64,000 nt of DNA from Salinilacihabitans rarus (GCF_024296665.1 NZ_CP100762.1:2976001-3040000); one strand, 5' to 3'. Positions 25,989 through 37,318 are shown, counted from the stretch's first letter. Notes: generated by a model not told the origin, from the sequence alone. Program-made: numbers and translations.

Positions 25989-26897
25989 ATGGAACTCCTC
26001 GGCCGGTTGGCGGCGCTGCTCGTCCTGCTGGTGGCGGGGACCGGCCTGCGACTCGTCGGCCTCCTCGACGAGTCCCGGACGGCGCGGCTGAACGCCGTCG
26101 CCTACTACGTCGCGCTGCCGGCGCTCGTCTTCGTCTCCACGTACGACCGGGCGATCGGCGACCTCCTCTCGGCGGAGTTGCTGGCGGGGCTCCTCGCGGT
26201 GCTGTTCGCGACGGCGGCGCTGGCGTGGCTCGTCCACCGGAACCGCCCGTCGAGCGCGCGCCGGAGCGTCGCCATCGTCCAGTCGTACCACTCGAACCTC
26301 GGCTACCTCGGCCTGCCGCTCGTCGCGGCGACGTTCGACGCCGACGTCACCGCGATCGCGAGCGTGATCCTCGGCGTCTTCTCGCTGGCGCAGGTCCCGC
26401 TGACGATCCTCGTGCTCGTGCGGATCACCGACGGCGACGCGACGCTCGGCCACGAACTGGGACGGCTGGTCCGGAATCCGGTGCTGGCGGCGCTGGTCGC
26501 CGGCCTCGCGGTCGGGTCGACGGCGCTCGTCGTTCCGGGGCCCGCCGCGGCCGGCCTCGACGCGCTCGGCTCGGCCGCCCTCCCGCTCGCGTTGCTCTGT
26601 GTCGGCGCGTCGCTCGAACTCGACGCGCCCTCGCTGGACGTCGGGGCGACGGGTTCCGTGATCGCGCTCAAGGTCGGGTGCATGCCGGCGCTGGCGTGGC
26701 TCGTCTTCTCGCTGCTCGCCGTCGACGCCGCGACGTTCACCGCCGGCGTCGTGATGCTCGGGACGCCGACGGCCGTCTCGACGTTCGTGTTCGCGAGCGA
26801 ACTCGGCGGCGACGCGGCGTTCGCATCGCTCAACGTCTTCGCCACGACGGTCGCGTCCGTCGGGACGCTGTTCGTGCTGATCCTCCTGGTGGCCTGA
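25989..26897 (+). CDS. AEC family transporter (auxin efflux carrier-like)
   Basis: A 302-residue membrane protein with about ten transmembrane helices in two inverted halves. YYVALPALVFVSTY and SYHSNLGYLGLPLVAATF are typical of AEC carriers, and the second half has GVVMLGTPTAVSTFVFASELGGD. AEC proteins export or import organic anions such as malate or auxin-like compounds; the substrate here is unknown. The gene lies directly after the saccharopine-like remnant and stands alone. Confidence 0.87.
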   Translation: MELLGRLAALLVLLVAGTGLRLVGLLDESRTARLNAVAYYVALPALVFVSTYDRAIGDLLSAELLAGLLAVLFATAALAWLVHRNRPSSARRSVAIVQSYHSNLGYLGLPLVAATFDADVTAIASVILGVFSLAQVPLTILVLVRITDGDATLGHELGRLVRNPVLAALVAGLAVGSTALVVPGPAAAGLDALGSAALPLALLCVGASLELDAPSLDVGATGSVIALKVGCMPALAWLVFSLLAVDAATFTAGVVMLGTPTAVSTFVFASELGGDAAFASLNVFATTVASVGTLFVLILLVA

Positions 26898-26931
26898 GGG
26901 GGCGACTCGTTCGTCGGCCGGTGTGACGCGG

Positions 26932-27360
26932 CTACGGCCGCTCGCGGAGACACTCCAACCGGCGACGACGCCACCGGCGTCGTCGCGCCGTCTCGCGGTC
27001 TAACGGCGCCGCGTCGACGAGGTCGCCGTCCTCGACGGTGACGAGCAGGACGTCGCCGTCCTCGACGTCCGGCAGGTCCTCGCGGGGGACGACCAGCTGA
27101 TCGACCACCTCGCCGTCCGCCTCGAGCAGCAGGACGACGTGTTCGCCGTCGACGACCCGGTCGACGACCGCGACGGACGTGCGAGGGCGGTTCGCGCGGC
27201 CGGCGCCGAGGGTCGGTTCGGCGCCCCGTTCGAGCCGTTCGCAGGGCGGTGTGGCGGCTTCGGCCCGTACGCCGGCCGCGGCCGGGAGCGCCAGCGCGGC
27301 GGCGAGAAGCGAGGCGAGCGTTCGCAGTGCGGTTCGACGCGTGCTGGCTGTGCGCGACAT
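26932..27360 (-). CDS. Exported DUF3006-like protein
   Basis: A 142-residue protein with a basic N-terminus and a hydrophobic signal (about 10-32). A small beta-rich domain follows (about 62-125): VAVVDRVVDGEHVVLLLEADG and VVPREDLPDVEDGDVLLV, the pattern of DUF3006 (also found beside S-layer or beta-lactamase-like proteins). It ends in an unusually Arg-rich stretch (ETARRRRWRRRR). Function unknown. Confidence 0.65.
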   Translation of the reverse strand: MSRTASTRRTALRTLASLLAAALALPAAAGVRAEAATPPCERLERGAEPTLGAGRANRPRTSVAVVDRVVDGEHVVLLLEADGEVVDQLVVPREDLPDVEDGDVLLVTVEDGDLVDAAPLDRETARRRRWRRRRLECLRERP

Positions 27361-27537
27361 GGGCCGTCTGGCCGCGGATTCCTACATAAACTCGCGGACG
27401 GGCCGACGGACGTGACGAGCCGTGACAGTCGGTTCGAGCGGAGTCTTTGCCTCGCTCACCAAAATACTCAACCCCGTGTCAGGAATACGTTCCACGGAGC
27501 GCGCCGGGGCTCCCGCGCGACTCAGGAGACCGATCCG

Positions 27538-29223
27538 ATGAGCGAGACACCACAGCGCGAGCGCGACCGCATCGACCCGGAGTTCGACCACCTGCGGGCG
27601 GAGGGGGTCGACGAGGAGCGACTGGAGGAGTTGCTCGACCCCTACGCGATCGGCCGGGACGACCACGAGAACGCCCCGGCGTTCGTGATCCGCGCCGACG
27701 AGGTGCAGGCGGCGCTGACGACGCTGCGCGACGAGGCCGGCTTCGACCACCTCTCGTGTATCACGGCCCAGGAGTACGAGGACCGCTACGAATCGATCTA
27801 CCACCTGACGAAGTACGACCAGCGGACCCACGAGGTGAGCCTCGTCGTCCCGCTGCCGACGGACGACCCGGTCTGCCAGACGGCCGAACCGGTGTTCAGG
27901 TCGGCCGACTGGGCCGAACGCGAGAACTTCGACCTCGTGGGCATCGCCTACGAGGGCCACCCCGACCCCCGGCGGATCCTCCTGCCGGAGACGTGGCAGG
28001 GCCACCCCCTCTCGCTGTCGTACGATCAGGACAGGCCACAGGTCGTCCGGTTCGCCGAGCACGCGAACCCGCTGGAACCCGACCACCGCGACGCCGAGTC
28101 GGACACGATGTTCCTCAACATCGGGCCACACCACCCGGCGACCCACGGCGTCTTGCACCTGAAGACGTCGCTTGACGGCGAGACGGTCGCCGACGTCGAC
28201 CCGGACATCGGCTACCTCCACCGCTGTGAGGAGCAGATGTGCCAGCAGGGCACCTACCGCTACCAGATCATCCCGTACTCGAACCGCTGGCACTACACGT
28301 CGAACCTGCCCAACGAGTGGGCCGTCGCCCGCGCCATCGAGGACCTCGCCGACATCGAGGTGCCCGAGTACGCGCAGGTGCTGCGGACGATGTCGACGGA
28401 ACTCGGGCGGATGCTGGGACACTTCCTCGCGCTGGGGACGTTCGCGCTGGACGTCTACGGCGACTTCACCGCCATCTTCCAGTACGCATTCCGCGACCGC
28501 GAGGAGGTCCAGAACATCCTCGAAGACCTCACCGGCCAGCGGATGATGTTCTACTTCTTCCGGCTTGGCGGGGTCGCCTGGGACCTGCCGGAGCCCCGCG
28601 AGGAGTTCATCGAGAAGACGCGCGACTTCCTCGACGGCCTGCCACGGAAGATGGACGAGTACCACGCGCTGCTGACGGGCAACGAAATCTTCCAGCTACG
28701 CTGCGTCGACACGGGCCACCTCGACCCCGAAACCGCCAAGCAGTACGGCTGTACGGGCCCCGTCGCCCGCGGTTCGGGGATCGACTACGACCTCCGCCGG
28801 GACGACCCCTACGGCTACTACCCGGAACTCGACTGGAACGTCGTCACCGAGGACGGCTGCGACAACTACTCGCGCGTGCTCGTCCGTCTGGGCGAAGTCG
28901 AGGAGAGCGCCAAGATCGTCGAGCAGTGTCTGGACCTGCTCGAAGATTGGCCGGCGGACGAGCGGACCGTCCAGAGCAACGTCCCCCGCACCCTGAAGCC
29001 GGAGGCGGACACCGAGACCTACCGCGCCGTCGAGATCGGAACGGGCGAACTCGGCATCTACGTCCGCTCGGACGGCTCGAACAAGCCCGCGCGGTTCAAG
29101 ATCCGCAGCCCGTGTTTCCACAACCTCGCGGCGCTGCCGGAGATGGCCGAGGGCGAGTACGTCCCGGACCTGATCGCCTCGCTCGGCAGCCTCGACATCG
29201 TCCTCGGGAGCGTCGACCGCTGA
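27538..29223 (+). CDS. nuoCD: NuoCD fusion, NADH-quinone oxidoreductase-like (orphan copy)
   Basis: A 561-residue fusion of complex I subunits C and D. The NuoC part covers about 1-180 (VIRADEVQAALTTLRDEAGFDHLSCITAQ). The NuoD (49-kDa) part starts with NIGPHHPATHGVLHLKTS near 196. It continues with GYLHRCEEQMCQQGTYRYQ, LTGQRMMFYFFRLGGVAWDLP and the end PDLIASLGSLDIVLGSVDR. NuoD lines the quinone pocket. In haloarchaea nuoCD normally sits inside the nuoABCDHIJKLMN operon, but here no other nuo gene is present on either side. It looks intact, with its own promoter-like CCAAAATACTC about 70 bases upstream. It may be a second copy or have a separate role. Confidence 0.88.
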   Translation: MSETPQRERDRIDPEFDHLRAEGVDEERLEELLDPYAIGRDDHENAPAFVIRADEVQAALTTLRDEAGFDHLSCITAQEYEDRYESIYHLTKYDQRTHEVSLVVPLPTDDPVCQTAEPVFRSADWAERENFDLVGIAYEGHPDPRRILLPETWQGHPLSLSYDQDRPQVVRFAEHANPLEPDHRDAESDTMFLNIGPHHPATHGVLHLKTSLDGETVADVDPDIGYLHRCEEQMCQQGTYRYQIIPYSNRWHYTSNLPNEWAVARAIEDLADIEVPEYAQVLRTMSTELGRMLGHFLALGTFALDVYGDFTAIFQYAFRDREEVQNILEDLTGQRMMFYFFRLGGVAWDLPEPREEFIEKTRDFLDGLPRKMDEYHALLTGNEIFQLRCVDTGHLDPETAKQYGCTGPVARGSGIDYDLRRDDPYGYYPELDWNVVTEDGCDNYSRVLVRLGEVEESAKIVEQCLDLLEDWPADERTVQSNVPRTLKPEADTETYRAVEIGTGELGIYVRSDGSNKPARFKIRSPCFHNLAALPEMAEGEYVPDLIASLGSLDIVLGSVDR

Positions 29224-29281
29224 CGGCGACGCTGCGGCTCTCCTCGCGCTCGCGTCCGTGCTGCCGGCCCGCGACGCCCGC

Positions 29282-29569
29282 TCACCCCTCGGTTCGCTCC
29301 CTGAGGTAGGCCAGACAGTACTCCCGGGCCTCCTCGATCCGCTCGGCGGCGTCGCCTTCCGCCTCGTCCTCCAGCCCCGCCAGTTTCTCGGCCACCTCGG
29401 ACACGCGGTCGACCTTCGGCCCCGGGTCGTCCTGGGTCCGCGCGCCGTCGAGTTCCTCGGCCAGCCCCTCCTGCAGCGAGTCGACCTGCGTCTGGACCGG
29501 CCGGTCGGCCGCGTCGCTCGCCCGCCGGAGTTCCTCGCGCGCCCGTTCGAGGGAGTCGGCTTCGCCCAT
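29282..29569 (-). CDS. Small helical protein (DUF7553-like)
   Basis: A 95-residue, highly charged and entirely helical protein: LERAREELRRASDAADRPVQTQVDSLQEGLAEEL, then VDRVSEVAEKLAGLEDEAEG. I associate it, tentatively, with halobacterial DUF7553. There is no membrane segment. It likely forms a coiled coil or helical bundle. Function unknown. The ATG at 29569 is the first Met giving the family start, MGEADSLERA. Confidence 0.65.
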   Translation of the reverse strand: MGEADSLERAREELRRASDAADRPVQTQVDSLQEGLAEELDGARTQDDPGPKVDRVSEVAEKLAGLEDEAEGDAAERIEEAREYCLAYLRERTEG

Positions 29570-29627
29570 AGCTCCGCTCACGGCCGCCGGACGGAAAGCG
29601 ACCGGGCGGCGAGCGCCGGGCGCGGCC

Positions 29628-31046
29628 TCAGCCGTCGCGCCACTCGACGGGGCCCGCGGCCGCGAGGTCGGCGGCGAGCGCGTCGAACCGCTCGAACGAC
29701 AGCGGCGGCGGGTGGGCCCGCCGCGCGCGTATCTCGTCGGGGAGGTCCGCGTGGTAGCGCACGAGCGTCTCGACGTCGTAGGGGTAGGCCGCCGGGTCGA
29801 CGCCGACGAAGCCGCTTCGCTCCCGCGCGCGGTCGAGCGCCGCCCGCCACCGCGAGGCGGGGGCGAAGCCCGCCGACTCGACGCCGTGGGAGAACAGCGT
29901 CGCCCGGACGTCGTCGTACGGCCGCGTCCCGTCGAGGTACGATTCGAGGCGCCGCACGTCGGGCCGGGTGTTGAACGCCGCCCAGTACGGCACGGAGCCG
30001 GTTCGCAGCGTCCACCACGGCTCGACGAGCGCGAACGACTGGACGAGCAGCCGCCCCGACGGCCGCCCCCGCTCCGCGTACCGGCGCCGGTAGCAGTCGG
30101 CGACGAACGCGCTCAGTTCCCGGGGGTCGTCGAACGAGAGCCGGCGAACCTCGTAGCCGCGCTCGTCGGCGAGGCGCTCGACGTCCTCGCGGAGCGCGGG
30201 GTCGAAGCCCCACTCGGCCTCCGGGACCGTCCCGTCGGGGTCGGGGGTATCCCACGTCCGCCGGTCGGCGCCCCGAGCGGCGAGGAATCGAGCGATCCGC
30301 TCGCTGCCGTCGTAGTACTCCCGCGGGGCGAGGCCGCCGAGGCCGCCGACCTGGTAGGTGTGGCGGTCGCCGAGGTCGACCGCCGGCCACTCGTAGCCGC
30401 ACTCGACGGTGACGACCGTCCCGCCCGGTTCGAGGACGGTCCCGAGGAACTCCTCGTAGGCCTCGCCGAGGCGACGGCTCTTCGTCCGGAAGTACGCGAG
30501 CCGCCGGACCATCAGCCGGTCCTGGTTCGGGTCGTGCATCTGGTGGAGGGCGACGTCGGGGTTGGCCGCGAGGAACGGCCCGGCGTGTCGGGCGCCCCAC
30601 GCGGCGTCCTCGCGGATCGCGTCGGGGTGTAGCGACCGCCTGACGGGAACGAGGAACGTCTGGGGGAGCCACGGAATCCCGAGCAGGGCGGCGAGGAACA
30701 CCGCGGCGCCGTTGCTCGACCCGATCAGCACCGCCGGGTACCCTCTGGCGGGGTACCGCTCGGTGACCCAGCGGCGGAAGGCCTCGACGTCGACGTCCCC
30801 CAGCCGTCCCGGCGGCGTCCCCTCGTTCGCTCCGCCCCACGTGTACGCCGAGGTCCGCACCCGGCGGGGGAGGCGGTTGAGAAGGGGCGTCGCCGCCGTC
30901 AGCTTCGGGTGGACCAGCCCGAGCGCGGGGAACTCCTCGCCGCGGAGGTAGCTGGCGGTCGCGCGGACGAAGACGGTCGTCGAGTCGAAGTTGGCGAGGC
31001 CGTGGGGGGTCGACCGGTCGGCGGCGAGCAGCCGCGAGAGCCTCAT
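29628..31046 (-). CDS. Uncharacterised protein with a hydrolase-like nucleophile elbow
   Basis: A 472-residue soluble protein I do not recognise. Residues 100-125 read RGYPAVLIGSSNGAAVFLAALLGIPWLPQ, where GSSNG sits like the G-x-S-x-G elbow of alpha/beta hydrolases (Ser111). It is followed by a strand and HQMHDPNQDRLMVRRLAYFR. A second region (about 200-290) resembles a nucleotide or carbohydrate enzyme only loosely. The C-terminal third is rich in Arg and aromatic residues. No signal peptide is present. It faces the divergent acidic-protein and methyltransferase pair. Function unknown. Confidence 0.65.
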   Translation of the reverse strand: MRLSRLLAADRSTPHGLANFDSTTVFVRATASYLRGEEFPALGLVHPKLTAATPLLNRLPRRVRTSAYTWGGANEGTPPGRLGDVDVEAFRRWVTERYPARGYPAVLIGSSNGAAVFLAALLGIPWLPQTFLVPVRRSLHPDAIREDAAWGARHAGPFLAANPDVALHQMHDPNQDRLMVRRLAYFRTKSRRLGEAYEEFLGTVLEPGGTVVTVECGYEWPAVDLGDRHTYQVGGLGGLAPREYYDGSERIARFLAARGADRRTWDTPDPDGTVPEAEWGFDPALREDVERLADERGYEVRRLSFDDPRELSAFVADCYRRRYAERGRPSGRLLVQSFALVEPWWTLRTGSVPYWAAFNTRPDVRRLESYLDGTRPYDDVRATLFSHGVESAGFAPASRWRAALDRARERSGFVGVDPAAYPYDVETLVRYHADLPDEIRARRAHPPPLSFERFDALAADLAAAGPVEWRDG

Positions 31047-31214
31047 CGGTTCGACGGACCGGCGGTCGATGTCGGTGGCGCTGTCGGTCGCACGGAGCCG
31101 TCGCCTACCACGGCCGGACGGTTAATACCCGCCGGCTCAGGTGACGGGCCAAGCTTCAACCGTGCCCGCGGCGTACGTCGGCCGCCACGGAACGCGGTTC
31201 GTGGACGTGATACC

Positions 31215-31424
31215 ATGGGATCCGAGACAACGGGAGGAGACGCACTGGATCGGCGGCTGGCCGACGGCGTGCCGGTCGCCGACGGCTCCGGCGAGACCGG
31301 ACGGGACGAGACGGACGCGGAGTCGGACGACGAGGACGAAGACGAGGACGAGTGGGACCGGCAGGACGAGACCGACGCCGAGCCGCCGCGGGAAGGCGAG
31401 GACGAGGACGACGCGGACTCGTAA
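31215..31424 (+). CDS. Small, extremely acidic protein
   Basis: A 69-residue protein. Its middle and end are almost entirely Asp/Glu (for example ESDDEDEDEDEWD), with one Trp and no hydrophobic core. It is probably disordered. It lies eight bases before the methyltransferase gene on the same strand, so cotranscription is likely. It could also be non-coding. Its N-terminus MGSETTGGDALDRRLADG and its stop position support translation only weakly. Confidence 0.5.
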   Translation: MGSETTGGDALDRRLADGVPVADGSGETGRDETDAESDDEDEDEDEWDRQDETDAEPPREGEDEDDADS

Positions 31425-31431
31425 CCGTCGA

Positions 31432-32151
31432 ATGCGCGACCCGCTGGGCCTGCTCAGACGCGGTCTCCGACGCCCGCTGAAGATCCCGCGGTACGTCTTC
31501 GGACTTCTGGTCCCCTCCTCGCGGTGGGGGCCGACGTGGCGCAAGCGCGGCGGGGTCGTCCGCTTCGAACCCGGCGGCTACGCCGCGAGTCCGCGCGACC
31601 GGCCCGAGTTCGCCGCGAACCTCTACTACGAGGCCTCCGGGCTGTGGGCGGCGCTTGCGGCCCACCTCGACGAGCGGCCGGCGCGCTCGCTCGAAGTCGG
31701 CTGCGGCTACGGGCGGCTCTCGCCGTGGATCGCGGCGTGGTCCGACGAGTTCCTCGGCGTCGACCCCGACGAGGGGGCGCTCGACCGGGCGGCGACGCTG
31801 TACCCCGGCCTCGCGTTCGCCCCGGGGCGGGCGGACGCGCTGCCGGCGCCGGCGGACGCGGCCGGGCTGGTCGTCACGTGGACGGTCCTCCAGCACGTCG
31901 ACGATACGGCGATTCGCGCGGCGGCGGCCGAGATCGAGCGGGTGCTCTCCCCCGGCGGGACGCTCGTCTGCTGTGAGCGAACCGGGCCGCCGGGCGACGG
32001 CCACCTCCACCCGCGGTCGGTCGGCGCGTACGACCGGCTGTTCGCCGGCCTCGACCTCGTCGACGTCCGCCAGCGGCCCGCCGAGCCGACGTGGGGCGAG
32101 TCGATGCCGTCGGCCCGGCCGCCCGAGCGCCTGCTGGTCTTCCGGGGGTGA
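31432..32151 (+). CDS. Class I SAM-dependent methyltransferase
   Basis: A 239-residue methyltransferase. Motif I is SLEVGCGYGRLSPWIA (about 85-100), the SAM acidic residue is in FLGVDPDE, and motif II is VVTWTVLQHVDD, followed by LSPGGTLVCCE. The first 80 residues include basic and hydrophobic stretches (RRGLRRPLKIPRYVFGLLVP) that might contact a membrane or a nucleic acid. The methyl acceptor is unknown. It follows the small acidic protein gene by seven bases. Confidence 0.85.
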   Translation: MRDPLGLLRRGLRRPLKIPRYVFGLLVPSSRWGPTWRKRGGVVRFEPGGYAASPRDRPEFAANLYYEASGLWAALAAHLDERPARSLEVGCGYGRLSPWIAAWSDEFLGVDPDEGALDRAATLYPGLAFAPGRADALPAPADAAGLVVTWTVLQHVDDTAIRAAAAEIERVLSPGGTLVCCERTGPPGDGHLHPRSVGAYDRLFAGLDLVDVRQRPAEPTWGESMPSARPPERLLVFRG

Positions 32152-32388
32152 CGGCGGGGCGTCCCGATACCCAACTGGTTAGGCGCAGCCTTCCTGTCCG
32201 CACGTGCGCTACGGTAGCGTACCGTCCGGAGACGGACGGCGGCCCCGGGGGCGCACGTGGGAAAACGACGGGGCCGATTTTCGATTCCCTCCCTCCCTCC
32301 CGAGGAGACCCCGTGTGCCGGCGGACGGGGGCTGCCACGGACCCCGTTCCGTCACCCCTGCCGAACCCTCCGTCCACCTCGCCCGCGA
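32152..32388. other. Intergenic stretch after the methyltransferase gene
   Basis: A gap between convergent genes. It holds a short palindromic hairpin CGCTAC-G-GTAGCG near 32207-32219 and a CCTCCCT-rich tract near 32280-32300. No supportable gene was seen. Either could help transcription termination. Confidence 0.4.
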
Positions 32389-34655
<2,267 letters not shown>

Positions 34656-34659
<4 letters not shown>

Positions 34660-35162
34660 CGGTCCTCGATCACCACCGCGCGAACCGCCTTCGGTCCGTG
34701 GGCACCCGTCACGAGCGCGCCCATGTCCGCCGTCGCGCTCGGGCCGGTCGCGAGCACCGTATCCGCGTCCCCGTCCCGGACGGCCTCGCCGAGGCGGTCG
34801 AACGCCGCCCCCATGTCCGGGAGGACGTCGCTCGCGGCGACGACCGCCACGTGGACGTCGGCGTAGAGGCTGGTCGGCTCCTCGCCGGCCGGCGAGGCCC
34901 GGATCGCGACCGAGCCGTAGTCGGCGACCGCGAAGTCGACGGCCGTGATCGCGGTCGTCGCCGCCTCCAGTTGCGCCGGCGTCGGCGCCGTCTCGACGCC
35001 CTCGGGGAGCGAGACGCCGTCGAACGGGAGGGGAACGCCGACGACGGGGGCCTCGACGCGGTCGGCGAGGACGGCCTCCGCGCCGGCGGCGTCCGTCCGC
35101 TCGACCGCCACGTCGAGTCGACGCAGGGACGCTTCGAAGGTCTCCGTGACGTCGGTCTCCAT
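34656..35162 (-). CDS. lutC: LUD-domain protein LutC
   Basis: A 168-residue LUD-domain subunit of the lactate utilisation complex. Segments such as AITAVDFAVADYGSVAIRASPAGEEPTSLYADVHVAVV and LATGPSATADMGALVTGAHGPKAVRAVVI are typical. It is the first gene of the lutC-lutAB operon and its stop overlaps the lutAB start. The ATG at 35162 is preferred to far upstream alternatives; a BRE (CGAAACGAT) and TATA-like TGTGATA lie about 20-37 bases before it. It is divergent from lctP. Confidence 0.88.
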
Positions 35163-35180
35163 TGGTATCGCGTTATCACC

Positions 35181-35254
35181 TATCACAATGATCGTTTCGC
35201 CGGTCCGGCGCGCTCGCGCGATCGTTTCGAGTCGAAACGTACAAAAGAATATTA
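35181..35254. promoter_or_regulatory. Divergent lutC/lctP control region with palindrome
   Basis: The motif ATCGTTTCG occurs at 35191-35199 and again at 35221-35229, where it is the left arm of the palindrome GTTTCGA-G-TCGAAAC (35224-35238). On the minus strand the first copy is the lutC BRE, next to TATCACA (35181-35187). The palindrome's right arm is a BRE for the plus strand, before an A/T-rich TATA with AATATTA at 35248-35254. The two promoters thus share a compact symmetric control region, a likely target for one lactate-responsive regulator. Confidence 0.6.
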
Positions 35255-35285
35255 TGTTCCTCCGTAGAATGTGCCACCGACTCTC

Positions 35286-35384
35286 ATGAGTCTGGCTCGC
35301 ACACACACGACATCCGACGTTCGGCATCGCAGATCACCGTCCGCGTTCGCGCGCCGCGTCGACGAGGTGAGCGCCGATGGCTAG
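35286..35384 (+). CDS. Leader ORF overlapping the lctP start
   Basis: A 32-codon ORF (MSLARTHTTSDVRHRRSPSA...). Its ATG lies about 35 bases after the TATA-like element, so it may be the first, nearly leaderless, start of the mRNA. It ends at a TAG that overlaps the lctP ATG by eight bases. The lctP start has a Shine-Dalgarno-like GAGGTGA about five bases upstream. This arrangement would couple lctP translation to the leader. The peptide is not conserved by eye and may have no function of its own. Confidence 0.4.
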   Translation: MSLARTHTTSDVRHRRSPSAFARRVDEVSADG

Positions 35385-37188
35385 CCCGCTCGAACTCGTC
35401 GCGGCGGCGTTCCCGCTCCTGGTCGTCGGGGCGTTGCTCGTCGGCCTCCTGTGGCCGGCGACGCGCGCGATGCCGCTCGCCTGGATCGCCGCGCTGGTCG
35501 TGGGCTATGCGGTGTGGGGGAACTCGGTGGATTACCTCGTCGGCGCCTCGCTCGTCGGCGCCATCACCGCCTTGGAGATCCTCTGGATCGTCTTCGGCGC
35601 GCTCGTGCTGCTGTACACGCTGATGCAGGCGGGCGCGTTCGACCGGATCAACCGGGGTTTCGCCGCCGTCTCCGACGATCGGCGGGTACAGGTCGTGTTG
35701 CTGGCGTTCTTCCTCGCGACGTTCATCGAGGGGGCGGCGGGCTTTGGCACGCCCGCCGCGGTCGTCGCGCCGCTGTTGCTGGCGCTTGGCTTCCCGGCGC
35801 TTGCGGCGGTGATCGCGGCGCTGATCGGCCACATCATCGCCGTCACCTACGGCGCCGTCGGGACGCCGATCATCGTCGGCATCGAGACGCCGCTGCGCGC
35901 CTACGAGGACGCCATCGTCGCCGACGGCGGGATGACCGTAGCGGAGTACGCGGCCGAGGTCGCCGCCTGGGCCGCGACCTATCACACGCTCGTCGGCTTC
36001 GCGATGCCGCTGTTCGCCGTCGGCATGGTCGTCTACTTCTTCGGGGAGGAGCGCTCGATCGAGCCCGCCCTGGAGGTGGCGCCGCTTTGCCTGTTCGCCG
36101 GGGTCGCGTTCGCGGTCCCGTACTGGGCGTCGGCGTGGTTCGTCACGCCGGAGTTCCCCAGCCTGATCGGCTCGATGGTCGGCGGCGCGGTCACGGTGGC
36201 CGCGCTGCGCGCGGGCTACTTCGTCCCCGACGACGAGTGGGAGTTCCCGCCCCGGGAGGAGTGGCCCGCCCACTGGCTCGGCACGATCGAACCGGGCAGC
36301 CCCAGCGAGATCGACGCGCCCGGCGTCGGCGGCGCTGGCGGCGACGCGCCGGCCGCTGACGGCGGCACGCCGTCGACGTCGGTCTCGGCCGCGGGCGAGA
36401 TGTCGCTGCTCCGGGCGTGGTCGCCGTACGTGTTCCTCGTCCTCTTGCTCGTCGTCACCCGCGTCTCCGATACGATCAGCGAGTTCCTCACCGAGGGCGT
36501 GATCGTGCCGATCGAGACCGGCGTCGGCGAGTTCGTCGTCGGCGTCGTCCTCGCCTGGAACGGCATCCTCGGGTACGAGAACCTCGAAGCGGGCATCGGG
36601 TGGCTCAACGTGCCCGGCTTCTGGCTGATACTGAGCGCGCTCGTCGCCATCCCGCTGTTCGGGATGAGCCGCCGACAGGTGCGGGACGCGTGGTACGAAG
36701 CCGGCGAGAAGATCGTCTCGCCGTTTATCGCGCTGGTGTTCGTCATCGCGATGGTGCAGGTGATGATCAACGCCGGCTCCTACCCGGGGGCGGCGATCGA
36801 GGAGAGCATGATCGAACTCCTCGCGGTCGCGACCGCCGACGCGACCGGTGCCGCGTACCCGACGATCGCCGCGCTGATCGGCGCGCTCGGGGCCGCGATG
36901 ACCGGTTCGAACACCGTCTCGAACATCACGTTCAGCGGCTTCCAGTTCACCGCGGCCCGGGAACTCGGCCTGTCGACGCAGCTCATCGTCGGCGCGCAGG
37001 CCGTCGGCGGCGCCATGGGCAACCTCGTGGCGATCCACAACGTCGTCGCCGCGCTGGCGACCGTCGGCCTCGTCGGTCAGGAGGGCCGGGTCATCCGGTT
37101 GAACCTCATCCCGCTGGCCTACTACGCCGCGTTCGTCGGCTTCTGGGTCCTGCTGTTCGTCTACGCGCTCGTGCCGGGCGCGTTCTGA
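35377..37188 (+). CDS. lctP: L-lactate permease LctP
   Basis: A 603-residue lactate/glycolate:cation symporter of the LctP family, with about thirteen transmembrane helices. Diagnostic segments are FIEGAAGFGTPAAVVAPLLLALGFPALAAVIAALIGH, GAVGTPIIVGI, and later MTGSNTVSNITFSGFQ with AQAVGGAMGNLVAIHNVVAA. A soluble Gly/Ser/Pro-rich loop (about 290-350) is longer than usual. The start follows a strong GAGGTGA ribosome-binding site. It is the first structural gene of the plus-strand lactate unit and is followed by dld after about 130 bases. Confidence 0.92.
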   Translation: MASPLELVAAAFPLLVVGALLVGLLWPATRAMPLAWIAALVVGYAVWGNSVDYLVGASLVGAITALEILWIVFGALVLLYTLMQAGAFDRINRGFAAVSDDRRVQVVLLAFFLATFIEGAAGFGTPAAVVAPLLLALGFPALAAVIAALIGHIIAVTYGAVGTPIIVGIETPLRAYEDAIVADGGMTVAEYAAEVAAWAATYHTLVGFAMPLFAVGMVVYFFGEERSIEPALEVAPLCLFAGVAFAVPYWASAWFVTPEFPSLIGSMVGGAVTVAALRAGYFVPDDEWEFPPREEWPAHWLGTIEPGSPSEIDAPGVGGAGGDAPAADGGTPSTSVSAAGEMSLLRAWSPYVFLVLLLVVTRVSDTISEFLTEGVIVPIETGVGEFVVGVVLAWNGILGYENLEAGIGWLNVPGFWLILSALVAIPLFGMSRRQVRDAWYEAGEKIVSPFIALVFVIAMVQVMINAGSYPGAAIEESMIELLAVATADATGAAYPTIAALIGALGAAMTGSNTVSNITFSGFQFTAARELGLSTQLIVGAQAVGGAMGNLVAIHNVVAALATVGLVGQEGRVIRLNLIPLAYYAAFVGFWVLLFVYALVPGAF

Positions 37189-37275
37189 CCGCCTGACCGC
37201 GGCGGACGGCGGCGCGGACCGCGGCCGCGATCTGCCGTCCCATTCTTGTCGCCGCGGGCGCAATCGATATTCGAC

Positions 37276-37301
37276 GACCGCCGACCGCCGACCGCCGACC
37301 G
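37276..37301. repeat. Heptanucleotide repeat GACCGCC x3 before dld
   Basis: Three exact GACCGCC units plus a partial fourth, lying 18-43 bases before the dld start codon. A promoter or leader spacer whose length could vary by slippage. Confidence 0.8.
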
Positions 37302-37318
37302 AAGGACACGTGATCCAC

